Positions 1 through 14,395 of a DNA stretch of 64,000 nt are shown here, piece after piece. The stretch is from the NCBI RefSeq assembly GCF_910592395.1, contig NC_088310.1, positions 26,925,491-26,989,490 on the forward strand. Direction: 5' to 3'. The notes beneath the pieces were generated by a model, which saw only the letters and a list, made by a program, of their open reading frames with translations, was not told the DNA's origin and made no database searches. The DNA is from Lineus longissimus. Taxonomy: Eukaryota; Nemertea; Pilidiophora; Heteronemertea; Lineidae. The translations under genes and the position numbers were made by a program. Position 1 is the first letter of the stretch. Each line of letters opens with the position of its first letter.

Positions 1-3000
1 ATTATGAAGTTCAGTACAAATATCATCCAAAATTATTCAAAAATGCTAGTGTTCACTGACAGGATTTGATACGTATGCGTCAGTACAGAATGTTGATTTT
101 CTGGTTCAAAACCCGGTTTTACCATAAGGCTAACCAATGGTTGCACGTAGTAAAAATGGTCAACATTTTATTCATATTTACAACCAAAAACACATTAACT
201 ATATTTCGATTGTTTACTTTTCGCAATATCGAGTCCAGCCGATCTCGAACGAAAATACCCGAAATATATCAATCGGAAATCGAATATTGGCGGTTATACC
301 GACTGTGCCCGATGTCATTTGTTCTTCTTCTGGAGTGGGCCGATTGCCAGCCGTGGGTGTTGCCATGTAAATATTTGGAGATTTTCAACCTTTTCCAACG
401 TATTGTGTATTATAAGACATTGGAAATGGAATCAGTAATGATACTACCCTAAGGAGTCGTTAAAATCCCTCATCTTATAGACAGTTCAAAATATTTGTAC
501 TCACAAAGTACAAAAATAAACAGTGGGAAAAACCTAAGCTGGAACTTTTGTAAACATTATTGCAATTTACGTATTGGATTTACATGTAATAATGGTTCTA
601 TGCGAATTGCTTTTGGATTATGATTTTGGGCAAATGGTCATAAGAAAATTGCTTTTTAGAGAGTATATCATCAAGGTATTGCCTTGAACGATAGTGCTTT
701 TTTGCTGTTTTCAGCTCGGCGTATCACAAACGACATTTCTTCGAGCCGTTTGCAAAATGCCGCGCCGTGTAATTGGCAAATGAATGAGATAGATGCGAGC
801 GAGCGCGCACTGACGGTCACATGTCATGCAATATATGCATGGCTTATCGACTACCGTAATCTAAAAAAAAAATATTAAAGCATTTTCATTGACGCCACTG
901 CGAAAACACGAGGTTCATATTCAATTGACGTTGGCAAAGAAGAGAGTGATATTTAGTTGTCGAATTGATCTGAAAGAACGTCGAAAACGGTTCGTAAGCC
1001 AGGCGGGTGGCCTGGGATTTCTAATAGGCTTGCGATTTAAAGTCACCCCAGAAACAACGTTTGACTTTTTAATGCCTTTCTTCAATCAATCAATCTGAGT
1101 AGAAAAACTGTGTTGGGTGTGCAAGATCATGGTAATATTCTGTAAGCGGTGTGTGTTTGGAGCTTATGATCTAAAAAATAGTAAATCCACAATAATTTAA
1201 GGGTTCTTCAGCAGTGACACCATTGTTGCCCTGTCTTAGCGCACATGCCAGCTCGTCAGGCTGGGCCACTGTTTATTTAGAGATTATTGCGTTAAAACGG
1301 CAAACTCTGTCGCGAGGGTGACATTTTTCTGTTCAGGAGGAATGTTTTCGTAACAATCTTCAGTGCGTTGCAGCTTACCGTGATTACGACGATGTTGACC
1401 CTTGCTTCTGATACATTTTGTAAATACTGTCACCCGAAAAACAAGACCAAACTCAAATTCCCTCGAAGTTGACCCTTCGTTCTTTAATGCTCTCATCGTC
1501 TCTCGTTGTGACAGCCAATATCTTCCGCAGTTCATCAGCAATTCACAGCATCAACAGCTCGCTAAGTTAATAATCCAATTGGTTTAATCTGTCGTTTTTT
1601 AAATGACCAAAGAGAGACAAAGTTTGCTGTTTGAAATCCGTTTAAGTCAATTAGTCAACCGAATTGCGTACTTGACGTAATCCGGTATCTACGGACAATT
1701 AAAATCCGAACGCGCGTCTTGAAAAGGTTGGCATTAAGACAGCAAGATCGAGATTAACTTGATCTTCCGCGACGATTGTCTCTGCAGTCATGGCTCGGCA
1801 TTAAACTTTAAACTAAAACCCTTGATAAACATATGTAGGCTGTGTTAATTGATATTGCCCCCGGTGACAGTCGCTCACAACCCGCCTGCACCATTACCAT
1901 CTAAAGAAAAAAAGTTGTCGATTGATAATATCATAAGATCTGATCATAAGCCTGCGAGAGTTCGGGGATTAGATGGGGAAGATGAAACAAACTGCACTCG
2001 GGCCGCACAATGCTTGCAAAAGAAACGTTAAATCGAGGATGATATCCATCCGTTCCGTCTCTGTTTTGCTGATCCGCTATTTATTAAAACCCGCTTGTTT
2101 TTATCGCTTTTCTTTTGGTGTTTAAAAGTTTAACTCGTGCAGATGACGAGTCATTCTGAGGATTGTTTCTTAAGTTGGACACCTAAAATGGGCATCAACT
2201 GACGACATAAACTGACTTCAAATGATGGCACGAGCGTACGTAAGTTCGCAGATGAAATCGGACTGATGACGAAAGAAGGGATTGTCGTGAAACCAAACCC
2301 AGGCTAACTTTGCTGACTTTCCGATTAAAAGTGTCCCGTGAGGTTGTGCCTTGTCCAAAAGTGTTACTTGAGATCGAATGATCATTTGAAGCAGCAAGGT
2401 GACGCCCTAACCTTGTAACGCGGATTCGTTATCGAGGTCGATACAGTCCAAAGCCTTCTCCAGGTCAATGACGAGCGTCAATCCACGGAACAGCTATCAC
2501 ACGATCTTTTGTTTTTCTAGCGGTGCTTTTAAGAAATGTCGATTATAGCTTTGTCCAAGGGAAAACCACAGTTTCATTTAGATTAATTGATGCTATCGAC
2601 CTCGTTGTTAGTAAAAATAGGATCAGTTGTTCAGACACAATCGTGGCAGGGGCTTAGATGACTTCACTTTAAGGATTTACTTCTTATCGCCAATAATGTT
2701 TTGGCCCTTGGCCCCTTTTTGTCTGGGCACTTGTCGCGGATCACGGCGTAACCATTGTTTCAGAACTTAACCCCGAGTAACTTTCAGAATGAATTGAATA
2801 ATGATTCTAAAGTGACATCTTATTGAACCTCCTATATACCTGAAATGCCTGAGAAGAAGCTTGAGCAAGTAGCAGTGACATTCGACCAAACATCGGGGGC
2901 TTTAGTCTAGACGGTGCACCCAAACAATACGACAAGACCCCTAATCTGAGTAAAAGAAATTCAATTTTCAGATTATATAGTCATCTGTTCAATGTTTGGT

Positions 3001-6000
3001 GTGTGACCTTTACAGAGTTGGTATTTTGTTTTGGTCTTGCGGTTGTTTTTATTTAGGTTTTCAGCCTCAACCAGTCACCAACACCACACAGTGGAAAACA
3101 TGGAAGTCAAAGGCTTTTCAAGTCACTTTTGGATAGTCTTTTCGTCTCACGAGGCTAATTACATCACCGCTGCAACTTTGATATAGTCCAGTCAAAATAG
3201 GCGAAGAGTCGACTGGACAATATGGCCAACATTTGATTCTGTAAGGTCTTCCTTCGTGATCTGTTACTTGCCGAAGAGTACCGAAAGAATGGTCTGAGGG
3301 ATGATGGAACCACTTTTTAGGAGTCCAGACTGATTGGAAACATGACCAAGGTGATGCCTTGACCTAATTTTAAACTATTGCGCAGACGGCCATATCGCGT
3401 ACTACATGTAAATAGGTATGGGAAGGGGGAACACGGAACCTCACTACACAGCCTCCAAGTTCTTTACAGCCGGCACACCAGGCACACGCGATCACACCCA
3501 TGCTGCTGAAGCGCACGTTTCCCATCATGGTCTAAAACGTCTGAGCACTGCAATACGCGTAACCAAGTGTGCCAATTAAATATATGTCAACAATAGTATG
3601 ATGTTTAAATCAGTTTTGAGTAATATCACAAAACAAAGCGTACGCCACCGCTGAAAAGGTGTAACGTTTCACCAGTCTCAACAATCACTCGTAATTAATT
3701 GATCCCGGATGCTTTCAGGACTGACATATGTATAATAACCACTAAATATCAATCAACACTTTAAATCTTAACAAACCACTCAGCCTCCCAACTCACAATA
3801 CCGGTAGGTTGACCACAAAAGCTGTTCAAGTGACTATAACTCGTCATTTCTGCTTTGAAAAGCGTTAAGTACATAAAGATAAAATACAATTCTGGTGTTA
3901 CTGAGCACTTTTTGTTTAATTTTCAATATAATTCAAGTGAAACTTTAACAGATCACTTGAGTGAGGCGATGAGAGTTGTTTGCAGGACGATGGCCCACAT
4001 ACACCACCTGCTTGGGATGTGGACTAGTCATGTTCACCTTTACACGCTTGAGTGTTGACGATACTTTGTGGTGGAGAGGTCCCGTAACAGAACACGTTAC
4101 ATACTTGTATCACACGACTAAGATAGTGTTAGGCATGTAATGACATACATCCCAACCATGTAGGATGGTAGGGTAGATTTGAAGATGCTGAGAGAATCTG
4201 AGCAACTGATGAATGCGTGGTTCTTTGATAAGTTATTCTGTACGGGACTTAGTCTCACCCAACTCCACGCCGATATAGCTTGCGACGCCATGCCAGACCT
4301 TATAATGTGCACTCAGTCCAACAACTTGACTAACATGTCCATCTGAGCGAGCAGCACATTTAGATTATAGTAGTGTCATCCCATTGTTGAAGTTGTCATC
4401 ATCTTAAGTTTATCGCCAATCTCGCGGTCTGTCATCCCGCCTGAAGGTGCGTCTCAAAACCACCAGATAAACACAGCAATAATGGATGGTGACAGATCTA
4501 CTTATTGGCGGGGCAGTTGTCTTAAAGTTCCAGCATTTCCGCCAAATGTTCGCCATCAAACTTGAGTGGATTCAAATTTCCAAATCATGTCCATGGATTT
4601 CTTCCAGTGTAGTGAGATTGTCGAGAGGTTTGGGATGAGAACACTTCGGTTTGAGCACAGATTGTTTAACAGCAATACATTGCTGTTGTTGGTCAGGAAT
4701 GCAGTCTTTCTAGTATACAGAATGTACGTCCATGTATCGATGATAATTGAATGATGACTTGTTCCAAAGTTCGCCATTCGTCTGGTCCCGTTACCACTGA
4801 ACATTAATATTGTTATTATATTGATATTAATACCCCTCTCCAGTTTGTTTTTGAGGGAGTTTCTGAGTGTTCACAAGCACCGCATCAGTAAGTTGAATTC
4901 AGATCACCACATGGTAACACCTAGGGCACGTCCCGACACCCATCCACTTCACTCCGTAAGCTCACCTCAAATATCTGTTCCTAACTAAATGTTACTCTTT
5001 GATCATGTACATGTCAAATTGTTACAAAAACTATCACCCGTTAATTACAATTAAAAACAACTTTAACGCCTTTCTTATAAGCTCTCTTTGCTTTAATAAT
5101 AATATTAACGCCCAGTGTTCGGTTGATGTGATGATTGAAATGAGCCCCATTCAGGTAAACAAAGCAGTTACTAATTGATCGTTAATGTGATTTGTAATTT
5201 CGAAGGCTTAATTGTACATGTTTTGTATGTTAGGCCGTGAATAAGTGACAACATGAATCCTGTATGACTCCGAGCTCTATATACGTCTCTTTCAACCTTA
5301 ATTGTCGATCGCTCCTTGACCATTTTAGCCTTTTTACCATTTTTGGCCAGAAAGGTCCCAAGGCCCTGCTCCTAATTGCTGGAAAATCACACCAAATCTC
5401 AGGCTCTCACGGTGATACACAAATGTACACTTTTAGTCCGTTTGACCGCTAGCGGGAACTCAAGACACTTAGTGACCATCTTTTCCTCTGATTTAGAAAT
5501 GGAAAGTGCCCGGAGCATGACATTTAGTGCGTCCAATCGTATAGTTATTTCTATCATGAGACAAAAGTCAAAACCTTTCTCGGCCATTAAACAATCTATC
5601 AAAATATACAGTACATGTTCTCTGGGTTTATCTTGGCCAGTATCTTCCGCCGCAGGGCGTGGCCTACCGTATCTAACACGGTATCTGTAACCAAAGCCCC
5701 GGACACAAAGACCCGAGTTAGAAACGCGCAAATTATATTTCTAGCAATCGGCAAAACTGAGCAGCAGCGCGCAAAGCTTTTGTCAAATTGGCACGGGTCA
5801 AAAGCCACATACACATTTTGATGATTTTCATCAGTTTTAAAATGACCCACGCGAAAAGTCTTCTTCTGTTTCCATAAGCCATTGTTGGATTGTTTATATT
5901 TGTCATAAACATGGCCGCGTCAGTGTCGTGTTTCTGGCAGCCGAGTTACAGCCGAAGATGGGTATCAATACAAAAGATCACGTGATTTACGGAAAAAAAT

Positions 6001-6594
6001 TGTGTTTATTTTCAATTTTTTTCCCCACATCTAATATCACACCAGTGGTTATGTGGTACATGTTTTTTTCATACCACGCCGTATGGACCCGGGAGGGGCC
6101 TTCCATTTCAAAAACGACTTAGTTTCAAGTTCCTTTATTCGAAGTATGAAAGTATAAGTATAAGTATCTTCCTTTGTTTACCTGCTCGCGTGATGTTGAA
6201 AGTAGTCCTCTGTGATCGATGGCCGCCGACGCGTTCTTGAGTTTGAAGTGCTAATCAAATGCCATACCATTTTCAAAAAAGCCCCTCGTGTTTCGTCTCA
6301 TTGGTAAGATCTTCTCTTTCAATGATAATTAGCGTGTAAGAAATAAGGATACATAAACATTACGACACATGAACCAGTGTGTTTTTGAATGTATTGATAG
6401 GGTTTTTTTTCGTGCTACGCCGCGAGTCCCGTATATGTTGCCAAACACTAAAACACAAACGAACTTTAAAAAACTCCGCAGAGAAGACACGCATGACCGG
6501 CGTCTCATCGGCATTGGTCGATTGCAGTAAGCAACTGCACTGCCACGGCCTCGTGATGCGGGGTGATGATCTCGTGACAAAAATCGTTCCATGA

Positions 6595-6629
6595 CATCAC
6601 GGACGTCTATGTACTGTACGTCCGTGATG
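6595..6629. repeat. Perfect 12-bp hairpin
   Basis: The arms catcacggacgt and acgtccgtgatg are exact reverse complements, separated by an 11-nt loop. The arms contain CRE-like half sites (acgt, tgacat). No coding context is visible. Confidence 0.8.
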
Positions 6630-7814
6630 ACATGCGCTGTGAAAGCAAGTGGCCCACTTTCTCATCAGGCACGCCGTAACCGCCCCTGAAGACACTTTTT
6701 ACTAATAATGACAATCAATTTTTTACTCATATTTTTCTCTCAACAATTTGAACGTGTAAGAAAAAACTATCTGATTGTATCAAAGAATGCCATCATACGA
6801 GTTTGTCACAAAGGGAATATGACACTGAATAAATGTGATGCATTGTGTCAGTTAAATGTAAACAGCTGTTCGATTACAAGAAATGTCGAGCAAGTTAACT
6901 TGTTCAAAAAGTAGTATATTGTTGAAAACTATTGGAATATTCGCAATAAGACTCACCATTATATCGACAGTGTCGAGAGAGTCGTGTGAATAAGCCATCA
7001 CTGGGAGAACTCAGATAGGCAATTGAACAAGAATAACTTCATCCCGCTTTCAATCATATCATGATAGCTGGACAAATCATTCAAACTTAATACAAACCTA
7101 AGTTTTATATTCCGTGGAATCCGTGTGGAAAATCTCTCAAGTAAATCGAATGAATTGGTATAACAAGATTTCTTTAGATGCGCTGGGTTTGATCAAAATT
7201 GGGCATAAAAGATCATCAAGCCTCAATTGATAAATGATTATAGCTCCCAGCACTTCAAAGTTGTGATGAATTGACGAAAAGAATGAAAGACTCGAGACAG
7301 ATCACTGACAAGGACAAGAATTGCTTTGAAAAGACCAAAATGACTGGACGGCGTATAAAGATAATATTGGTCTGCAGATGACTATTGATATTAACTCCAG
7401 TCTACAGACTGATCATTTATGAACAGAAAGAAAGATTTGATGACTTTAGAAATGGTGACTTGATATGTCTGTGGCCGTGAGATGGACGCTGGTCAGTTGA
7501 TAACGGACTCTATGTCCGGTTTTTCTTCACGCTTGGAGCGCCCCGACGGATAGAGCGATGTCTTATCATTTTAAGTCCATTTGTGTTGACTATTTCGGAC
7601 AATAACTGACCACAGGTTCTAACCATCTGTCCGTGAGGGATAATGACACAGTCAGCATGAGAAAAACATGGAAGATAATGGGAATCTTCCGAAACAGACA
7701 ATGTCGATACGACCGAACCATCCATCCTCCGGCAGCCAGGCCGGGTCACATTTCACTCGCATCCAAAATGGTCGCCAACAACGAATTGAATTCTCATATC
7801 AAGGTAACAACGTC

Positions 7815-7842
7815 AACAACAACAACAACAACAACAACAACA
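7815..7842. repeat. (CAA)n microsatellite
   Basis: About nine uninterrupted CAA/AAC triplets follow a cgtcaac lead-in. The tract lies in apparently noncoding sequence; the poly-Asn or poly-Thr reading frames over it are short and unsupported. Confidence 0.9.
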
Positions 7843-9123
7843 GAGTGAATATTTCTCTTCTTCGATCAAGTCATTCTCTTTTGATGCCAACATCGAATAA
7901 AAACTAAAAAGATTGCGAGTGAAAAATCGCCGATAAAAAAGTAATATCATACTTTAATGTCAAATAGCAATGAGACATAATCTTCGAGAATATATTCTGC
8001 AATTTCCAGGACCAGATCAACGTTTTGTTTACCACCGTCTTCATCAAACAAAATCACGGCACACTTTTTTTCGTTTATAAGTTTTCAACACCAAAAGTCA
8101 ATAAACCATCAGAGCCAATATATCTCTGCCGACTTATTAATTTCAAATAATGGGTGAGGAACATGTATTTTCTATAACATGATAATCATTAAAATGTCGG
8201 TGGGTCTGGGTCATGTTGATTTGGGCCGACCTCATATAGACTATATCAATCTTTAATTAGTTATGTCTTTTGAGCCTTGACAAGATACATCTTTAATTAA
8301 CTCCTTGACTCTCTGCTTATGTAAACGAAGACGCTAACACTCGGGAACTGTTTAAACACTGGCCCTTTCAATCGGGGATATGTCTTCAAGTTTTTGTCAT
8401 TAAACTGTGGAAGTTTCTGTCTGCATCTCAGATCGTCTGAAAATACGGCGGTTGAGAGATCGGTGGGTCTCCTTGCTGACTCGAGGAGAAGTTAATTAGA
8501 GGCAAGTCTGAACCACTTGGTCACCAAGATGTGGATCCCTCCCATGTCACCATCTTTGACTCAAGAGCAGTGAACACACATGTAACACACCACTTAAGAG
8601 CTCCAGGGCTCTGTCTGAATAATTTTCAAGCTTGACTAATGAAAGTTCCACACTCCTGTTGGCTCTCAAGCGATATTTGAGGGTAAGCACGGCTACCTAT
8701 CTGTATGTAGGATTTGAGGCGTTGGATTGGCTGAGATGCCAACAAAATCTGTATATCGAAAAAGTTTCAAGACGAAACCGATGAAGACGAGTGCGTCAAG
8801 AAGATTTTTGTATGAGGTCTCAGATCGTCTCTCAAATCAAATATTCGCCTCCTTCCTCGGAGCAGATGACATCGACTTTGTTTACAATGAGCAGACGACT
8901 TTGACCACCATCTTGGTCAAGAAGATGGCAGCCGAGCGGGCTCGAGGTATCCACAGATTTATTAATATCATTGTGGTTATGAAGTGCGTAGGAATTCTAT
9001 AACTCGTGTTATCCTGAGATGCAATATTGAGATGATAGGTCGGGCGTCAACAAAGCGACTTGTGACCAGTGATCAAATTGGTAGCGATACTTTGTTTACT
9101 TTTATACCGAGTAGTCGATTTCG

Positions 9124-9146
9124 GGTCCGATTCCCGGCCGGGGGTG
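9124..9146 (+). pseudogene. tRNA-Asp-like 3' fragment
   Basis: The 15 bases gattcccggccgggg are identical to the T-arm and 3' acceptor strand of the tRNA-Asp genes in this window, preceded by gggtcc where the genes have gggttc. No matching 5' half is seen upstream, so this looks like a truncated tRNA or tRNA-derived element. A chance match is possible but unlikely at this length. Confidence 0.4.
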
Positions 9147-10071
9147 TAGCTTTTCTATTCTCGAGGCAACCACATCAGTAAACTGAATCATTGTCTTAAA
9201 TCAGTTCCAATGAGCGTCTTTTTTCTCGCTTTTGAATACAATCATATAGTTGCAAGTCGATTCCAAATTTTCGTCCAGTTTGCCATAAGGATAGCACTTG
9301 CTTACTGCACCGGGGAGTGACCTCAGATCTTCCCAAGTCACCACAGAACTTAATTTAATTTGTTCCCATCTGACATCACCTATTGACAAACGGAAACCTC
9401 AAGACCAATAATAAACCTAGTCACTCATGGGAGAATTTCAATGTATCCTAAGTCACCCTCCTAACCATTCTTTAATTTCCTTGTTTCGAAACCACTGAAC
9501 AAATGAATATCCAAACAAACCAAGCTTATATGAAAATTCGTAATAATTGGGGAGGAGGATTTCGCGAGTTAGACAAGGAGATCTTGAGATCTTAAGTGAG
9601 GCTGCGTTCCTTACAATGGACATGTAATAAGGGTTGCATTTCTCATATTGAGTCAATCTGTTAGTTGGTCATGATGATTCACGAGGATCATTCATTAAGC
9701 GATGACACGACGGGAAAGGGGATGGGGCTGCAAATGACGAAATAAGACAATACTTCAACTTGACATCTCAGTATTGGAGTTCAAACATTGCTGTTTAAAT
9801 TTGGGAGCAATATAACGGATTGTTGATGACGATGTGTCACTGTGGAACGACTGTTTTCATTTTTTCTCAATAAAGGTACTAAGTACAATGGAAATGGTGC
9901 TTTCCCTGCAACACAGTCTTGGCCCAAATATACGAACAGTGCGGTTACACATGTTTAAAGGGACAACATTTTGTAGATAATCTCTTCATCACAGATACTA
10001 AAAGGATAATTGTAGTGTCCAACAGGAGAAAATTGGGAGTTGTTCGTCCTTTTTCGGAGGAAAAATAAGTC

Positions 10072-10143
10072 CTCCCCGGCCGGGAATCGAACCCGGGTCT
10101 CCCGCGTGACAGGCGGGGATACTTACCACTATACTACCGAGGA
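10072..10143 (-). tRNA. tRNA-Asp (anticodon GUC), copy 1
   Basis: This is a 72-nt cloverleaf without intron. The acceptor strands TCCTCGG and CCGGGGA pair with one G-U, the anticodon loop is CTGTCAC (GTC, Asp), the T-loop is TTCGATT, and the discriminator is G. The minus-strand 5' flank ends in CAA, as in all copies here. A T5 Pol III terminator lies just downstream (the A-run at 10061-10065 on the plus strand). The A box (tagtatagtgg) and B box (ggttcgattcc) are intact, so it is probably functional. Confidence 0.97.
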
Positions 10144-13100
10144 TTGATAACATTCATTCAGCAATAAATTTTAAATCTGTATGCAAATCTTTAAGCCATT
10201 TTAAATCTCGATTCGCCCATTGCATGCAGCAAGATTTCCGAACGATGCCTCCCATACCTGACTAGGACACCACCATCCAGCTTCTAGTGCCGATGTCACC
10301 CATCACAGTGTTAGACAAACCTCACTTACTGTGTGGGAGCACAAGTGAGACCATGGCAGGTGCTTATTAAAGGATGTCCGTATTTACTAAGAAAATCGGT
10401 AAAGCCATCACCAGATCGTGCCAGATTCTCAGGAAGATCTATAAAAGCTTTGATAAAGTCCCGCAATTAAAGCTCTAAACGAAGGAAATCTTAAAGCTGC
10501 GTCTTCCAATTTTCATTTCTTTTCAAACAAGATTGCATTAAATCGTCATTAAGTTAAAGGAAATCGGAACTCAATGGAGACGGGAAAAGACATGGAAGAC
10601 ATTTGCGGAAGTTTTTGAGATTTTAGTGATTAGTGCTTGAATGTGTTATGAATGAACTGTGAGTGTATGTCGTTGGTGAAGAGGTACATTACCGCACGTA
10701 AGTTCCTGAGCGCACTGTTCTCAACGTACACGATCACTTCATCTGGCGAGAAGCGGATGCGAAGAGAGGAAAACTTACTCAGAAATTTTTCCAGCTTTTA
10801 GCGGGAGACGCAGAAGTACCGGTATGCTTAGGTGCACACTACATCACCCGGTAATAGCTACGGAATGAATTTAAAAATTCAAACTTGTAATTTGGTAATT
10901 AGCGCTACTGCACTCGCTCCAACTACAAATCGATTTCAATTTCACCCTCTCTTTCTTGAGTCTTTTACATAATACGTGTACATAAGTACAATGTATATCG
11001 GACCATGTACATTGTGTAGATGCGAGTGAGAGCACTGTCCTGCATGGTGCATTACACTGTCGCATTGCGGGATCAGACCCAGTCGACATATAGTAACTTG
11101 TTCACTTCTCAGGTTGCTGGCAAAAAGAGGCTTTGGGCACTCCATGACTGTTAGGCATCGAACAGGTCTCATGTGTTCAACTGCTTTAGTAGCTGGGTCA
11201 AGTGTGCCGTTTAGTCAGCTTAGCTTCCAGTTCTGAGTGACATCGACGTATTTTTATGTTGGGAGATCTTACTTTACACCACAAGGCTGCGTGACCAGGT
11301 TCGACAGAAGTGGTTATATTCGGCGAAGAACCGATGCTCAACATACATGTATCCTCCAATTAATTAATTAACATGGAGTAATTTCATTAACAAATGTAAT
11401 TAATACCATCTTAGCTGTAGTCTAAGGTAATTTCCATCAAACCAGCGGACCGTGAAATGTGACAATATTCCTCCTTAAAATTCATAATTCGGCGCCTGGT
11501 ATTTTCTCAAGGAATATTTCCCAGGCGCCAAGCAGCCCGTGATCGACCAAAAACACTGGTCCATTCTCCCTATCGGTGTATGATTTCGCGAGTACCGCAC
11601 CAGAAATATTATTCTAAGTCCAACTTTTCACAAGTCGTTACTTGAATGATTAGTACTGCGGCGGGCAAACACCGCCAATGGTGTTATTGTTTCTATTCGG
11701 CGGGTCCAGCCCGGCGTAATGATCCCACGGAATCTAATAATAGGCAAGCAAACTCTCATCAATAATTCATAATAACAGAATAAATATATTTCCAAAGTTC
11801 TATATTATGTCTCGCAATATCGGGTTATTTCTCGCATTATTTGAACGTATTAATATATTACATATTAGGTGACTTAACTGTGCCAATACTAAATAAAATA
11901 TGGGTGAGTCTGGTGTTAGCAGAACGTTACTCTTTGATTACCATTATTACAGGCTATAATCACACTTCCACCTCCTCCAGGGGTCGCACTCTCCCCTTGG
12001 TGCGCTTTCCAATCACTGGTCACATCTGAAAATATAACCTGTTTGGTTATAATCCAGGGTCTGCAAAAAGGCAGCTTGGCGCCGGTGTAACATCTGCGGT
12101 TGTTCCCCACATTTGAGTGTTCAGGCCCCAGGGCCTGTTTAAGATGCCTCAAGACATATACCCAGGCCCCGGACCCATATGCAGGCACGTACTTCGCTGA
12201 GGTTCGCTAGCTGCACTCGATCCAACAGTTCAGTTGCGGCCAATTCCAACTCTGTGACACCTAACTAATGCGCGAAAATACAACTTCCTTCGCAGACCAA
12301 ACCATAACAAAAAATGTCTATCTAAATGAGTGTCACCCTAGATTAGCCTCCAATATCGTTCAATGCCTGACAAATCTTTAAAATCTGCAAGTCATCACTT
12401 CTCATATTCGCTAACACCGAGGTGATATTCTAATTTCCTCCACAACCAATCCATAAACATCTAGGACAAAAACCGCCAAATTGTCCAGTTAATCCAAGAG
12501 GGTCGGTGATAAACTCATATAATGTAACATTATCTGTAATAATCGCTGACTGAGCTTTCACCTGCGGTACCAATCTCGTATTTTCAAAGAAAATACGCCA
12601 TTGTCACTTGCCGCGTGTCGAACTCCCGCCAGATTCGACCAATTACCCAATATATTGCCTCGGACTGCCACGTGATTTACAAACAATACGGCGGATCGAT
12701 AAAGATTCTGAATGGCCCTTTATCTCGCAATTAGGATGATAAATGCACAACCGGTGGCGTCTATTGACACATTTTCTGATATTGTGGAGCTGCCTGATTA
12801 CTGATTGAAAGTTGCAAGGTTTAGCTTTGAGTACAGGATTAATCTCGGTTTTGTAATCCTGCAAATTAAGCTGAGCTCGGCACATTTTCGCATTGATCCT
12901 AGATTGAATGGGTGTCATCTCCCATCTTCGTCACCTGTTTGTTTTCTATCAAATATCCTCTTGTGGAGATTCTATTCTGCTGGATTGGAAATAACACCCA
13001 GGGCCAAAAGTGGTTGATGAAAAGATCAAATTTGATAGAGATAAAAAGCATTATGGCTTGGCAAATTGTCACAATTTTCAGTCAAGATATTGGATTTATG

Positions 13101-14395
13101 CACTTTTTTTAATCTTTTTAGAATATGATGGTGTTGCAGGGAGGCTGTGATTGGCGGTGAAATCGAGGTTACATGTATCAAGGCAACATGGAATTGTCAT
13201 CATTCTGCCCACTAGCGCCGCGCGTTACAGTATATAGGCACATCGAGTATAGATCTCTGTGAGAGTGAAAATCATTCACCCAACTCCCTTCTTCCCAATG
13301 TTTTCAAAACTAGAAATGAATCACTTACAGAATGGCTGGGATAGTGAAACATCCAACCTTCGCACAAATCTCAGCTTCCCCAAGATCAGTCCCAGGTTTT
13401 CAAAACTTGAAATTGGCCACTTAAACATTCGTAAACAGAAATCAGGCATGATGGACATAACATCGCAAAATCGACTTTATATTATTGTTTACTTTTCGAA
13501 GTCAAGTGGTGATATGAATAATTGGTAGTTTCGAGTTGGGAGTGCTCAACAATGGAGCATTTCGAAGTGAAGAACCATTCTTTGCCAACACCAAATCTGA
13601 CAATACTTCGGCCACAGGTGGAAAAATACCACAAGTGGCCAGTATTTACAACGGAAATATAATAGAAATGGGGCAGGATTCTGAAACAAGGTTTTAGGCC
13701 ACGTTTTCTGATGATACTCAACACATTACAGTCAACAACTTGTTGATTTTCCCAACCTTTCCCGCCGATTTTATGATCTGTGGTATTTCCCAGTGCCTGT
13801 AATCGTCTGCTGGATGTTCTGCTGTTTGCTTTCGTTTACAGGTGTTCGTTGTTGATACGCAACACCAGAATCTCGAAATCTGATGTAAACAAAGAAACAA
13901 AGTATCAAAATGTGGATGTTGACTTGAAGATGCAGGTGATTGATATCAGCAGTGGTAACGATTTATATGAAGTGATGCATTGCTTCTTCCTGCTCTCAGT
14001 CGTGCGGTTGACGCCAATGAATGTGGCCGACAGATATATTAGTAATCAGTCATGTCAGTGGTAATGTAATACGTTAAAGCAAATATGTATTATCACATTT
14101 ACATTTCGAAAAGTGTCATTCTTGTGACCGATATAATCGCCGGAGTTATTGTTTTAAATCTGATTTGCATTTCGAATGAGGTTATACTTATTTCAGTCAA
14201 GATGTTTTGATCTAATTTCTTTATCTTGTTTTGTTTTCGGAGAGAAAATTGTGATCTTGACTGATATTAGTAGTAAAAACCCACTTGAGTTGTGAGCACG
14301 TTTTGAAAAAGCTGATGACCTGTCAGAATGATGGTGCAAAGACAAATACATCTATATCTCATATCAAAATCGACGGACATTGCAAAAAATACTTC
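10144..14395. other. Noncoding stretch between tRNA genes
   Basis: I see no supportable gene. The stretch is AT-rich with many homeodomain-type TAAT cores (for example ttaattaattaa near 11360). A GC-rich 9-bp hairpin is listed separately at 11491-11529. Confidence 0.5.
11491..11529. repeat. GC-rich 9-bp hairpin
   Basis: The arms ggcgcctgg and ccaggcgcc are exact complements around a 21-nt AT-rich loop. The surrounding sequence is AT-rich and noncoding. The function is unknown; the stem is too short for a typical miRNA precursor. Confidence 0.7.

Larger units (their letters stand above)
1..10071. other. Noncoding stretch left of the tRNA cluster
   Basis: I find no coding region I can support here. 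ORFs are short, overlap on both strands and lack recognisable motifs. Local items are listed separately: a 12-bp hairpin near 6.6 kb, a CAA microsatellite near 7.8 kb and a tRNA-like fragment near 9.13 kb. The stretch could hold small exons of a long-intron gene or enhancers, which I cannot recognise without comparison. Confidence 0.5.

Noticed and set aside
5399-5850. Overlapping ORFs of 104 and 110 codons on opposite strands
   Set aside because: No motifs are seen, both strands are equally open, and the lengths are expected by chance. Not supportable as genes.
8727-9002. 91-codon plus-strand ORF
   Set aside because: It opens with TTG, has no recognised motif and lacks clear splice or poly(A) signals; I would not call it a gene.
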